From NCBI GenBank assembly GCA_963739995.1, contig CAVUCH010000004.1, positions 62,001 through 126,000 of the forward strand: a DNA stretch of 64,000 nucleotides, in the 5' to 3' direction. Positions 46,496 through 55,540 of the stretch are shown here, piece by piece (positions within the stretch are counted from its first letter, which is position 1; each line of letters opens with the position of its first letter). A program made the translations under genes and the position numbers. The notes under the pieces are model-generated. The model did no database searches. It had not been told where the DNA came from and saw only the letters and a list, made by a program, of their open reading frames with translations. This stretch comes from CAVUCH01 sp963739995 (GTDB lineage: Bacteria; Acidobacteriota; Vicinamibacteria; Vicinamibacterales; JAENWD01).

Positions 46496-47651
46496 ACGAC
46501 TCGCAGACCTTGCGCAGCCCCGTAACCAGCCGAAGCATCCCCTCCCTCACCGCCTCCCCCTCCAGCGCCCCGTACGACACGCGCAGGTAGCAGCCCTCCG
46601 TCAATCCGAACGTTTCCCCCGCGATGGCGGCGACCTTGTGCTCGCGGACGAGGCGTTCCATCACGGTCATCGCCGTCAGCGGCGTCCGCACGCGCGGGAG
46701 GCAGTAGAAGGCACCGCCCGGCGTCGGCACGTCAGAGATGTCGGCAATCGACGTGAACAGATCCAGCACCTCGCGGCGGACGGCCGCGAGCGGGTCCAGA
46801 AAGCGCGCGGTCCAGGCGCGGCCCTCCTGCACGCATGCGAGCGCCGCGGCCTGCGACACGAGGGTGGGGCAAATCAGCACGGTGTCCTGCACCTTGTAGA
46901 CGGCCTCGTTCAGCGCCTCGGGGATCGCCATGTAGCCGATGCGCCATCCGGCGAAGCCGTAGGCCTTCGACAGCGAGAACAGCGAGATCGTATGCGCGCC
47001 GGCACCGGGCAGCGAGCCGGGCGAGAAGTGGCAGTCATCGTCCCAGGTGAAATACTCGTAGGCCTCGTCCGAGATGTGCAGCAGCCCGCGCCGGGCGCAC
47101 AGCTCGTTCACGGCACGCAGCGCGTCAGGGGGATAGACGGCGCCTGTCGGGTTGTTCGGGGAGACCGTCACGATCGCCCGCGTGCGCGGTGTGACCGCGC
47201 GTCGGAGCGCGTCGGGATCGATCTGGTACTGCGCGTCGGTCGGCACAATCACCGGCACGCACCCGGCGATCCGCACCGCCATCTCGTGATTGAAGTAAAA
47301 GGGCGCGGGCAGGACAATCTCGTCCCCGATGGACGTGATCGCCTGGACCACCGAGAGGAACGCCATGTTGCTGCCCGCGGTCACGAGGATCCGGCTGCCG
47401 TCGAGATCGAGCCCGTTCTCCGCGCGCAGCTTCCGCCCGAGCGCCGCGACGAGCTCCGGACTGCCCTCGACAGGACCGTACCGGTGCGACGCCACGAGCC
47501 CCGCCGCCTCCCGCGCGGCGTCGACGGCGGCCGGTGGCGGGCCCCACGACACCATCCCCTGCCCGAGCGAGATGGTGCCCGGATAGCCTCTGATAAGCTC
47601 TCCGACGACCGGAATAATCGGGGCCTGAACCGCATCCATCCGTGAGTGCAT
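46494..47651 (-). CDS. PLP-dependent class I/II aminotransferase
   Basis: A 385-residue fold-type I aminotransferase. Motifs: LGQGMVSWGPPP, VTAGSNMAFLSVVQAI, VSPNNPTGAVYP (the NPTG motif), SDEAYEYFTW (Asp and Tyr contacting PLP), and LFSLSKAYGFAGWRIGY with the PLP lysine. CYLRVSYGAL contains the C-terminal arginine that binds the alpha-carboxylate. The amino-acid preference cannot be told. ATG at 47651 lies 5 bases after a CATAAT box; a second ATG at 47639 (MDAVQAP) is also possible. The stop adjoins a heptamer array. Confidence 0.9.
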   Translation of the reverse strand: MHSRMDAVQAPIIPVVGELIRGYPGTISLGQGMVSWGPPPAAVDAAREAAGLVASHRYGPVEGSPELVAALGRKLRAENGLDLDGSRILVTAGSNMAFLSVVQAITSIGDEIVLPAPFYFNHEMAVRIAGCVPVIVPTDAQYQIDPDALRRAVTPRTRAIVTVSPNNPTGAVYPPDALRAVNELCARRGLLHISDEAYEYFTWDDDCHFSPGSLPGAGAHTISLFSLSKAYGFAGWRIGYMAIPEALNEAVYKVQDTVLICPTLVSQAAALACVQEGRAWTARFLDPLAAVRREVLDLFTSIADISDVPTPGGAFYCLPRVRTPLTAMTVMERLVREHKVAAIAGETFGLTEGCYLRVSYGALEGEAVREGMLRLVTGLRKVCES

Positions 47652-47656
47652 GGGCC

Positions 47657-47662
47657 ATTATG
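47657..47662 (-). promoter_or_regulatory. Possible -10 box of the aminotransferase gene
   Basis: CATAAT on the minus strand, 5 bases before ATG 47651 (17 before ATG 47639). No Shine-Dalgarno; leaderless geometry. Confidence 0.35.
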
Positions 47663-47714
47663 GCTGAGGGCTGAGGGCTAAGGGCTAAGGGCAGGGCTAA
47701 GGGCTATTAGGGCT
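47662..47714. repeat. Heptamer tandem array (GGGCTAA/GGGCTGA)
   Basis: GGCTGAG, GGCTGAG, GGCTAAG, GGCTAAG, GGCAGGG, CTAAGGG, CTATTAG. The GGG spacing allows a G-quadruplex. Located between the divergent aminotransferase and asparaginase-like genes. Confidence 0.85.
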
Positions 47715-47771
47715 CGCAGAATGCCTGATGAATCGCAGAATCTGCTAAATGAGATCGGGAGGTGTTTCAGA

Positions 47772-48257
47772 ATGATCAGAGTTCTCATCACCGGCGGCAC
47801 GTTCGACAAGGAGTACGACGAGCTCCAGGGACGTCTGTACTTCAAGGCCACGCACCTTCCCGAGATGCTGCGGCTCGGCCGCTGCCGCGTGCCGGTCGAG
47901 GCAGAAACGGTCATGCTCGTCGATTCGCTGCAAATGACGGATGACGACCGCGCCCAAATCGCCGAGACCTGCCGGAACTCTCCCGAAACCCAGATCGTCA
48001 TCACGCACGGAACCGACACGATGGTGGAAACAGCGGCGGCGATCGCTGCCGCCGCACCTGGCAAGACCATCGTCCTGACCGGCGCCATGGTGCCTTACGC
48101 GTTCGGCAGCTCGGACGGCCTTTTCAATCTCGGGAGCGCCATTTCGTACGTGCAGTCGCTGCCGCCCGGCGTCTACATCGCGATGAACGGGACGCACTTT
48201 GACTGGAACAACGTGCGGAAGAATCGCGAGACCGGAGTGTTCGAGGTGGTGCGGTGA
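47772..48257 (+). CDS. Short asparaginase-like protein
   Basis: A 161-residue protein corresponding to the N-terminal domain of bacterial L-asparaginase. ITGGTFDKEYD contains the first catalytic threonine motif and VITHGTDTMVETA the second (the TDT triad region); VLTGAMVPYAFGSSDGLFN follows. The C-terminal domain of full-length (about 330 aa) enzymes is missing, but stand-alone short members are widespread. Activity is uncertain. The ATG is set by GGGAGGTG 9 bases upstream; an earlier in-frame ATG at 47721 lies in repeat-derived sequence. Confidence 0.82.
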   Translation: MIRVLITGGTFDKEYDELQGRLYFKATHLPEMLRLGRCRVPVEAETVMLVDSLQMTDDDRAQIAETCRNSPETQIVITHGTDTMVETAAAIAAAAPGKTIVLTGAMVPYAFGSSDGLFNLGSAISYVQSLPPGVYIAMNGTHFDWNNVRKNRETGVFEVVR

Positions 48258-48293
48258 GGAGAGGTCGGCGCCGCGGAGCTCGGCTGGTGGCTC

Positions 48294-48378
48294 ACCGTTT
48301 ACCGTTCACTGTTGACCGTTCACGTTTCACCGTTGACCCTGACCGTTAGCCCTTGGCCCTTAGCCTTTTAGCCCTTCC
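48294..48378. repeat. Heptamer tandem array (ACCGTTC grading into CCCTTAG)
   Basis: ACCGTTT, ACCGTTC, ACTGTTG, ACCGTTC, ACGTTTC, ACCGTTG, ACCCTGA, CCGTTAG, CCCTTGG, CCCTTAG. The unit drifts from ACCGTTC to CCCTTAG while the 7-bp phase holds. It is AT-richer than the surrounding genes. Confidence 0.85.
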
Positions 48379-48393
48379 CCGGAGCAATCATCG

Positions 48394-49296
48394 ATGAGAT
48401 TTCTGCGCATTCTTTTCAAAGTGGCGCTCGCGCTGGTGGTGATCGTGGTGCTCGCGGGCGTGGTCGCGTACGTGCTGGCCGGACGTCGCATCGATCGGAC
48501 CTACCAGGTATCCACGCCCCCGGTGGCGGTGCCGACCGACGCCGAGGCGATCGCGCGCGGGAAGCGGCTGGCGACGGTGGTCGCCCCGTGCGGCGAATGC
48601 CACGGAGATGACTTCGGCGGCAAGGTGATGATCGACGAGCTCGCAATGGGCACGCTGCACGCGGCCAATCTCACGCGCGGCCGCGGCGGTATCGGGGCCA
48701 CCTACTCCGATGAGGATTGGGCCCGGGCCATGCTGCACGGCGTCAGAAAGGACGGGCGCTCGGTCGTCTTCATGCCGTCGCACGATTTCCGGTTCACGAA
48801 GCGCGACGTCGGCGACATGATCGCCTTCCTCCGATCGGTGCCGCCCGTGGACCGGGAACACCCGGCGCCGCGGATCGGCATCATGGCCCGCGCACTGTCG
48901 TTCGGCCCCCTGCCGCTCCTCCCGGCGGAGCTGATCGATCACGACCGCGTGCGCTTTGCCGAGCCGCCCGCGGGCAGCGATCCCGTCGCGCTCGGCCGTC
49001 ACATCGTCGACACGGCCGGCTGCCGCGGCTGCCATCAGGCGGATCTGACCGGCGGCGCCGGCCCGCCCCCGGGCGCCTCGAACATCACGCCCGTCGGGAT
49101 CGGCGACTGGTCCGACGCGGATTTCGTCCGGGCCATCCGCACCCACGTCCGTCCGAACGGCACCAAGATCGCGGAGACCATGCCGGCGGGCTACGGCGGG
49201 ATGAGCGACCAGGAATTGACGGCGATTCATGCGTATCTGAAGACCGTCCCCGGCAAAGGCAAGCGCTCGAAGGTACAGGACGCGCAGGCGGACTGA
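48394..49296 (+). CDS. Membrane-anchored dihaem cytochrome c
   Basis: A 300-residue c-type cytochrome held by an N-terminal helix (FKVALALVVIVVLAGVVAYVLAG), facing the periplasm. Two haem-binding motifs are present: APCGECHGDDFGG (about residue 67) and AGCRGCHQADLTGG (about residue 211), each heading a cytochrome-c-fold domain with distal methionines likely in FMPSHDF and ETMPAGYGGM. Such proteins pass electrons from sugar or alcohol dehydrogenases to the respiratory chain. Its start is supported by GGAG 9 bases upstream. It is a single gene between repeat-filled gaps. Confidence 0.88.
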   Translation: MRFLRILFKVALALVVIVVLAGVVAYVLAGRRIDRTYQVSTPPVAVPTDAEAIARGKRLATVVAPCGECHGDDFGGKVMIDELAMGTLHAANLTRGRGGIGATYSDEDWARAMLHGVRKDGRSVVFMPSHDFRFTKRDVGDMIAFLRSVPPVDREHPAPRIGIMARALSFGPLPLLPAELIDHDRVRFAEPPAGSDPVALGRHIVDTAGCRGCHQADLTGGAGPPPGASNITPVGIGDWSDADFVRAIRTHVRPNGTKIAETMPAGYGGMSDQELTAIHAYLKTVPGKGKRSKVQDAQAD

Positions 49297-49435
49297 GGGT
49301 TGCACGTTCGCCCGTTGTGCGGTACTCGATTGAGACCGCCAACGCCGACGTTGTGAGCACTGATCGTCGCGCTGGGCGAGTTCGGCTTCGGCACACATCT
49401 CACGCGGCCCGATCGGACGCGCGGGACAGCGCCCC

Positions 49436-49455
49436 TATCCGGCGGAAGCCGGATA
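49436..49455. repeat. Small perfect palindrome upstream of sucA
   Basis: TATCCGGC, GGAA loop, GCCGGATA. It lies 16 bases before the sucA -10 box; it may be a regulatory site or REP derivative. Confidence 0.5.
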
Positions 49456-49471
49456 CCAGGTGCCGCCTTGA

Positions 49472-49477
49472 TAGAAT
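49472..49477 (+). promoter_or_regulatory. Extended -10 box of sucA (probable leaderless start)
   Basis: TAGAAT preceded by TGA (extended -10), 8 bases before the ATG at 49486; no Shine-Dalgarno. The predicted transcription start coincides with the ATG. Confidence 0.5.
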
Positions 49478-49485
49478 GACCCCCT

Positions 49486-52311
49486 ATGGCCGATTGGTCC
49501 GGCGTGGGGGGGGTGAACGAGGGCTACGTCCTCGAGCTGTACGAGCGGTTCCGCGAGGACCCCTCGTCGGTTGACGCGGCCACGCGCGCCGCGTTCGAGG
49601 CATCGCCGCCGGCGTTCGCGGGCGCCCAGCCGGCCTCCCGATCCGAACAGGGGCGCGCCGCCGGAGCCATCGGCCCCGCCGACGTCCGAACGATCGTTGG
49701 CGCCGTCAACCTGGCAGAGGCGATCCGGCGGTATGGTCACCTCGGGGCACAGCTCGACCCGCTCGACACGCCGCCCTGCGGCGACCCCTCGCTGGCACCG
49801 GAGTCGCACGGCATAACAGAGGACGACCTGCACGGGCTGCCAGCCTCACTCGTCGGGGGACCCGTGGCGGAGCGTGCGGAGAACGCCGCCGAAGCCATCG
49901 AGGGGCTGCGCCGCGTCTACTGCTCGCGCACCGGCTACGACTACGCGCACATCTTCCGGCCGGAGGAACGCCGATGGCTGCGGCATGCGGCCGAGGCGGG
50001 GCTCTTCCGCGCGCCCGCGAACCCGCTGAATGCCTACGAGCTGCTCGATCGCATCACCGAAGTGGAGACCTTCGAGCGATTCCTCCACCGCACCTTCCCG
50101 GGCAAGACGCGGTTCTCCGTCGAAGGGGTGGACATGCTCGTCCCGATCCTCGACGAGCTCATCGCCGACTCCGCCGACGCGGGCGTCAAGCACGTGATCA
50201 TCGGAATGGCGCACCGCGGGCGGCTGAACATCCTCGCCCACGTCCTGCAGAAGGGGTACGCGCAGATCCTTGGCGAGTTCAAGGACTCGCAGCGCGATCA
50301 GCCGTTCCGCGAGGATCTCGGCTGGACGGGCGACGTGAAGTACCACTCCGGCGCCCGCGTCTCGGTGCAGGAGGGCGGCGAGCTCGTGATTGCGATGCCG
50401 CCCAACCCGAGTCACCTCGAGTTCGTGGACCCGGTGGTCGTCGGGATGGCGCGCGCCGCGGCCACGGATGCGGTCGAGCCAGGAGCGCCGAGGCTGCAGC
50501 ACGGGCGCACGCTGCCGATCCTGATCCATGGGGACGCTGCGTTTCCGGGTCAGGGCATCGTCGCCGAGACGCTCAACCTCGCGCGGCTGCCCGGCTACGA
50601 TGTCGGCGGCACCATCCACGTCATCGCGAACAACCAGCTCGGGTTCACCGCCACCGCGAAGCAGTCCTACAGCACGTCCTACGCAAGCGGCATGGCGCGC
50701 GGCTTCAAGATCCCCATCGTGCACGTGAACGCCGACGATCCCGAGGCGTGCGTGGAAGCGGCGCGGCTGGGGGCGGCCTACCGCGCGAGGTTCGGACGGG
50801 ACTTCCTGATTGACTTGATCGGCTACCGCCGCTACGGGCACAACGAGGGAGACGAGCCCTCTTTCACGCAGCCCGTGATGTACCGCTCCATCCCGAACCA
50901 CCCGACGGTGCGGGAGATCTGGGTGCGCACGCTGGAGGAGCGCGGCACGACGCTGCCCGAAGCGCCAGACGCGATCGTCGCGCGCTACACGCGGATCCTC
51001 GAATCGGCGCTCGAGGAGGCGCAGCGGCATCCGGACGATGGGATTGCGTATCCGGAGCCGCCGCCCCGTGGCATCGCGCGGCAGGTGGCCACGGCCGTGC
51101 CCCTCGAGCGGCTCCGCGCGCTGAACGCCGCGCTCATGGGCGCACCCGAAGGCTTCAATGTGCACCGGAAGCTCGAACGGATCCGCGAGCGCCGGCGCCA
51201 CGTGCTCGACGATCCCGAGGGCCGCACCATCGACTGGGGCACCGCGGAGGATCTCGCGTGTGCGTCGCTGCTCGAAGACGGCGTGCCCATCCGCCTGACC
51301 GGGGAAGACGTCGAGCGCGGCACCTTCAGCCACCGCCACGCCGTGCTGCACGATGCGGAGACGGGCCGCCTGCACATCCCGCTCCAGACGCTGCCGCAGG
51401 CATCCGCGTCGTACGAAATCCACAACAGCCCGCTGAGCGAGAATGCCACCGTGGGGTTCGAGTTCGGCTACAACGTGCAGGCTCCGGCGACGCTGGTGCT
51501 GTGGGAAGCGCAGTACGGCGACTTCATCAACGGCGCGCAGGCCGTCATCGACGAGTTTCTCACGTCGGCCCGCGCGAAGTGGGGGCTGACGCCGTCGCTC
51601 GTGCTGCTGCTGCCGCACGGGTACGAGGGCCAGGGCCCCGAACACTCGAGCGCACGGGTCGAGCGGTTTCTCGAGGCGGCGGCCGACATCAACCTGCGAA
51701 TCGCGAACTGTACGACGTCGGCGCAGTACTTTCACCTGCTCCGCCGTCAGGCGGCGCTGCTCCTGCCCGATCCGCTGCCGCTCGTCGTTCTCACGCCGAA
51801 GAGCCTGCTGCGGCATCCGATGGTGGCCTCGCGTCCGCTCGACCTCTCGGAAGGCCGGTGGCAGCCCGTCCTCACCGACCCCGAGGCGCTCGCGCGGGCC
51901 CGCGAGGTGCGGCGCGTGATTCTCTGCAGCGGCAAGGTGTACGTGGACCTCATCTCGAGCGAGTTCCGCGCCCAGCACCCGGAGGTCGCGATCTGCCGGA
52001 TGGAGCAGCTCTATCCGTTCCCCTGGGCGGATCTCCACCCCGTGCTGGACGGGTTCCCCAACCGCGAGGAGATCGTCTGGGTGCAGGAAGAGCCGGAGAA
52101 CATGGGCGCGTGGGAATTCGTCCGCCCGCTACTCGAAGACGTCATCGATGGCGGCTGCCCTCTGCGCTACGTGGGGCGTGCCCGGAGCGCGAGCCCGTCC
52201 GAAGGCTCGATGACCTGGCACACGAGGAACCAGCAGACGCTCATCGCCGAAGCGTTCGGCCCCACGAAAGAGCGCACGCAAACAAACATGGTCCTATCGA
52301 AGCAGGTGTAG
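49486..52311 (+). CDS. sucA: 2-oxoglutarate dehydrogenase E1 component
   Basis: A 941-residue thiamine-diphosphate-dependent E1 subunit that decarboxylates 2-oxoglutarate and passes the succinyl group to E2. The N-terminus (NEGYVLELYERFREDPSSVD) is the usual E2-binding segment. Motifs: MAHRGRLNILAHVL, KYHSGARV, PPNPSHLEFVDPVV, the ThDP/Mg loop GDAAFPGQGIV...NNQLGFT, DLIGYRRYGHNEGDEPSFTQP, and in the C-terminal half GTFSHRHAV, SEYATLGFE-like NATVGFEFGY, and LLPHGYEGQGPEHSSARVERFL. Length is normal. It forms an operon with sucB 111 bases downstream; the E3 gene is not in the window. Confidence 0.95.
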   Translation: MADWSGVGGVNEGYVLELYERFREDPSSVDAATRAAFEASPPAFAGAQPASRSEQGRAAGAIGPADVRTIVGAVNLAEAIRRYGHLGAQLDPLDTPPCGDPSLAPESHGITEDDLHGLPASLVGGPVAERAENAAEAIEGLRRVYCSRTGYDYAHIFRPEERRWLRHAAEAGLFRAPANPLNAYELLDRITEVETFERFLHRTFPGKTRFSVEGVDMLVPILDELIADSADAGVKHVIIGMAHRGRLNILAHVLQKGYAQILGEFKDSQRDQPFREDLGWTGDVKYHSGARVSVQEGGELVIAMPPNPSHLEFVDPVVVGMARAAATDAVEPGAPRLQHGRTLPILIHGDAAFPGQGIVAETLNLARLPGYDVGGTIHVIANNQLGFTATAKQSYSTSYASGMARGFKIPIVHVNADDPEACVEAARLGAAYRARFGRDFLIDLIGYRRYGHNEGDEPSFTQPVMYRSIPNHPTVREIWVRTLEERGTTLPEAPDAIVARYTRILESALEEAQRHPDDGIAYPEPPPRGIARQVATAVPLERLRALNAALMGAPEGFNVHRKLERIRERRRHVLDDPEGRTIDWGTAEDLACASLLEDGVPIRLTGEDVERGTFSHRHAVLHDAETGRLHIPLQTLPQASASYEIHNSPLSENATVGFEFGYNVQAPATLVLWEAQYGDFINGAQAVIDEFLTSARAKWGLTPSLVLLLPHGYEGQGPEHSSARVERFLEAAADINLRIANCTTSAQYFHLLRRQAALLLPDPLPLVVLTPKSLLRHPMVASRPLDLSEGRWQPVLTDPEALARAREVRRVILCSGKVYVDLISSEFRAQHPEVAICRMEQLYPFPWADLHPVLDGFPNREEIVWVQEEPENMGAWEFVRPLLEDVIDGGCPLRYVGRARSASPSEGSMTWHTRNQQTLIAEAFGPTKERTQTNMVLSKQV

Positions 52312-52352
52312 TGACAGCGTCGCGGCCAGCGTCAGCATCACAGTCAACGTAG

Positions 52353-52372
52353 CGCCCGACTCGAGTCGGGCG
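52353..52372. repeat. Perfect 20-bp palindrome between sucA and sucB
   Basis: CGCCCGACTCGAGTCGGGCG, self-complementary over all 20 bases. An intercistronic hairpin or binding site may adjust E1:E2 ratio. Confidence 0.6.
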
Positions 52373-52422
52373 GTTGAGGACGGGCCACCGCGCCGCACGC
52401 AGCAGAGTCGCAAGGAGTCCCC

Positions 52423-53796
52423 GTGTCGCAAATCGTCGTCCCCCAGCTCGGTGAGTCCATCGTCGAAGCCCGTGTCGCCCGCTGGCTGAAGAAGGTCGGC
52501 GATTCCGTGACCCCCGGCGAGCCCGTTGTGGAGCTCGAGACCGACAAGATCGATCTCGAGGTGGGCGCGGATCAGGCAGGCGTCCTCACGCGGATCGATC
52601 GGCAGGAGGGCGACGATGTGAAGGTCGGCGAGCTGCTTGCGGTAGTGGAACCGGGCGCCGCCGCATCAGCGGGAGCGCCTGCCCCGACACCTGCGGAGGC
52701 ATCAGCACAAAGGCCGCAACCGGCGGCGTCCGCCGCACAACCAGCGCCGGCGCAGGAACCGGCTGCGCAACCCGCAGCCTCCGCAACCCCTGCGGACGTC
52801 AAGGCCACAGCTACGGCGCGGCGGATGGCGGACGATCACGCGGTGGATCTGTCGCAGGTGGCCGGCACCGGCGAGGGAGGGCGCATCACGAAGGAGGATG
52901 TGCAGAAATACCTTGCGGGGGGTCAGGCTCCAGGCTCCAGGCTCCAGGCTTCAGGCGGTGTTCAGGCTCCGGGCTCGACGCAGGCTCCAGGGTCCGGGCC
53001 CCAGGCTCCACCCCGGCAGGCGCCGGCCGCGGAGCAACCGCCCTCCGCCAGCCGACCGGCGCCGTCCGCCCCCCCGCGAGCCAGAAAGCCAGGCGAGCGG
53101 ACCGAAGAGCGCGTCCGCATGTCAAAGCGCCGCGCGACGATCGCCCGGCGACTCGTCGAGGCGCAGCACAATGCCGCGATGCTCACCACCTTCAACGAGG
53201 TGGACATGTCCGCGGTGATGGCCCTCCGCACGCGGCGGAAGGAGGCGTTTCAGAAGCGCCACGGTGTGAGCCTGGGCCTCTCGTCGTTCTTCGTGAAGGC
53301 CAGCGTCGGCGCGCTCCGCGCGTTCCCGCGGCTGAACGCGGAAATCCAGGGCGACGAGATGGTGCTGAAGCACTACTACGACATCGGCATCGCCGTCGGC
53401 GCGAGCGGCGGCCTGGTGGTACCCGTGCTGCGCGACGTCGACACGATGTCGTTCGCGGAGATCGAGTTCGCTGTCCGCGACTACGCGAAGCGCGCGGAGG
53501 ACGGCACGCTCACGCTCGAGGATCTCACCGGCGGCACGTTCACGATCACGAACGGCGGCGTGTTCGGGTCGCTGCTCTCGACACCGATCCTGAATCCCCC
53601 GCAGGTCGGCATCCTCGGCCTGCACAAAATCGAAGACCGCCCCGTTGCTGTCGGCGGCCAGGTGGTGATCAAGCCGATGATGTACGTTGCGCTCAGCTAC
53701 GACCACCGCATCGTCGACGGCCTGGAGGCGGTGCAGTTCCTGGTCAAGGTGAAGGAGCTGATCGAAGATCCCGGGCAGATGCTGATCGAGCTGTGA
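52423..53796 (+). CDS. sucB: Dihydrolipoamide succinyltransferase (E2 of 2-oxoglutarate dehydrogenase)
   Basis: A 457-residue E2 core protein. Residues 1-78 are the lipoyl domain with the lipoylated lysine in [12 protein letters not shown] long Ala/Pro linker follows, then the peripheral-subunit-binding domain ([35 protein letters not shown], about 128-163). A second linker (about 168-225) is followed by the catalytic domain with the active-site histidine in [10 protein letters not shown] near the C-terminus. The second linker is built from a 7-bp DNA repeat (AGGCTCC type) and reads as Gly/Ser/Ala/Pro/Gln. GTG at 52423 is set by [26 protein letters not shown] is typical of SucB. Confidence 0.93.
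   Translation: MSQIVVPQLGESIVEARVARWLKKVGDSVTPGEPVVELETDKIDLEVGADQAGVLTRIDRQEGDDVKVGELLAVVEPGAAASAGAPAPTPAEASAQRPQPAASAAQPAPAQEPAAQPAASATPADVKATATARRMADDHAVDLSQVAGTGEGGRITKEDVQKYLAGGQAPGSRLQASGGVQAPGSTQAPGSGPQAPPRQAPAAEQPPSASRPAPSAPPRARKPGERTEERVRMSKRRATIARRLVEAQHNAAMLTTFNEVDMSAVMALRTRRKEAFQKRHGVSLGLSSFFVKASVGALRAFPRLNAEIQGDEMVLKHYYDIGIAVGASGGLVVPVLRDVDTMSFAEIEFAVRDYAKRAEDGTLTLEDLTGGTFTITNGGVFGSLLSTPILNPPQVGILGLHKIEDRPVAVGGQVVIKPMMYVALSYDHRIVDGLEAVQFLVKVKELIEDPGQMLIEL
52924..53010. repeat. Heptamer tandem array inside the sucB linker (CAGGCTC)
   Basis: CAGGCTC three times, CAGGCTT, CAGGCGG, then diverged units to 53010, in continuous 7-bp phase inside the coding region. Because 7 is not a multiple of 3, the repeat is read in all three frames in turn ([11 protein letters not shown]...). 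Confidence 0.85.
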
Positions 53797-53810
53797 GGGG
53801 GGACGACGGG

Positions 53811-53957
<147 letters not shown>

Positions 53958-54009
53958 GCGGACCTTGTCGGCGCGACGGGCGCCGGGTCGGGCGACCGGC
54001 GGCGGCACT

Positions 54010-55521
54010 TCAGTTCCGGCGGACACTGCCCCACACCGTCTGCAGCGGCCACATCTCCACCGGCTTCCGCAGGCGCGCACTCTGCACCGGCTCAACGTGG
54101 GTGAACGGCTTCGTGGGAAACAGTCGATCGGAAACGACAGTCTCACCATCGTTGGCGAACGCTTCGACCATCGAGCGATCGACGATGACGCGGAGGTGGA
54201 CGCCGCCTTCGACCGCCCGGGCGGGACCCGCGTGCCGGCCTGGATACTGCGCGAGTGGTGCCGCACGCGAGCGCCGGCGATCCACGAAGACCTCGAGCGG
54301 TGAGCTGCCGACCCCGACGAGCACCTCTTCCCCCCTCTCGTTGAACAGCCTGAGCCCCACGTGTTCTCCGCCGGTTGCAGACACGTCCAGCGTGATCTCC
54401 GCTGCCGCCGGAAGCGTCGTCCGTGTGGCGACCGGCACGGGCGCCCCTCCCATCCGCAGGCTCTCCAGCTCCCGTACCGGACGCTGCACCAGGCGCAGCC
54501 CCGCCGGCGTCCGCCGAAGGGAGAGCTCACGCGGCAGTGACATGGCACCACGCCAGGGACTCGTCGGCTCCTCGTTCGCGTAGAGCCAGTTGCTCATCCA
54601 CGCCATCCAGATGCGCCGCCCGTCGCTGGGCGGAATGTCGGAGAAGCTGATGGTGGCGTAGAAGTCCTTGCCGTAATCGCTCCAGAGGGTCTCGGACGCG
54701 GGCGCGTCGTTCACGAACGTCCGTCCGTCGAAGCGGCCAACGAAGTACTGCCCGCCCGAGCCGCCGGCAGCGCCGCCCGGATTGAGATCCACATCGAGCA
54801 ACCAGCGCGTCTCGCCGGCCGTGCTCTCGATGGTGAGCGGAAACAGATCCGGACACTCCCATACGCCGCCGGTCGCGCCGGCCGGCCCGAAATCGCTGAG
54901 TGTCTCCCAGCGCTTCAGATCGGGTGAGCCGAACAAGCGCACCTTGTGCTGGTCGGGCAGCACCGTCACCATCACCCAGCGCTTCGTGTCCTCGTGCCAG
55001 AACACCTTGGGATCGCGGAAGTCCTTCAATCCGAGATCGATGACCGGGTTGCCGGGATACTTCGTCCACGTGCGTCCACGGTCGATGCTGTACGCGAGGT
55101 TCTGTGTCTGCTTCGTCTCCGTGTGCCCCGTGTAGATGGCCACGAGGCACGGGCGCCCGCCGCACAGCCCGCTCGAGTCCGTGCGATCCACGACCGTGCT
55201 GCCGGAGAAGATCATGACGCCGTCCTCCTCGCGGAGTGCGACCGGCAGGTGTTCCCAGTGCAGCAGGTCGCGGCTCACACCATGTCCCCAGCTCATATGC
55301 CCCCACCGGTCGCCGAACGGGTTGTGCTGGTAGAACAGGTGATACTCGCCGTCGAAGAACACGAGCCCGTTCGGGTCGTTCATGAAGTTCGCTGGCGGCG
55401 TGAAGTGGATCTGCGGCCGCAGCGGCTCATCGAAGCGCACGGCCGCAGGACTCGGCGCCTGCGGGGTCAGCGGGGCGCCGAGGAGGAGCAGAAGCGCGCA
55501 GAGCGGAAGACGAGAGCGCAT
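54010..55521 (-). CDS. Secreted glycoside hydrolase family 32 (levanase/inulinase/invertase)
   Basis: A 503-residue exported GH32 enzyme that cleaves beta-fructosides. After a signal peptide (LCALLLLLGAPLTPQAP), the five-bladed propeller has NFMNDPNGLVFFDGEYHLFYQ with the nucleophile Asp, FRDPKVFWH (RDP, stabiliser) and VWECPDLFPL (EC, acid/base). The C-terminal beta-sandwich (about 370-500) is present, with DRSMVEAFANDG as its usual end signature. Exo-levanase/fructanase is the likeliest activity. The start at 55521 is 19 bases after the upstream gene's stop, so the two are cotranscribed. Confidence 0.92.
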   Translation of the reverse strand: MRSRLPLCALLLLLGAPLTPQAPSPAAVRFDEPLRPQIHFTPPANFMNDPNGLVFFDGEYHLFYQHNPFGDRWGHMSWGHGVSRDLLHWEHLPVALREEDGVMIFSGSTVVDRTDSSGLCGGRPCLVAIYTGHTETKQTQNLAYSIDRGRTWTKYPGNPVIDLGLKDFRDPKVFWHEDTKRWVMVTVLPDQHKVRLFGSPDLKRWETLSDFGPAGATGGVWECPDLFPLTIESTAGETRWLLDVDLNPGGAAGGSGGQYFVGRFDGRTFVNDAPASETLWSDYGKDFYATISFSDIPPSDGRRIWMAWMSNWLYANEEPTSPWRGAMSLPRELSLRRTPAGLRLVQRPVRELESLRMGGAPVPVATRTTLPAAAEITLDVSATGGEHVGLRLFNERGEEVLVGVGSSPLEVFVDRRRSRAAPLAQYPGRHAGPARAVEGGVHLRVIVDRSMVEAFANDGETVVSDRLFPTKPFTHVEPVQSARLRKPVEMWPLQTVWGSVRRN

Positions 55522-55540
55522 GGCGACGGCCCGGGATTCT

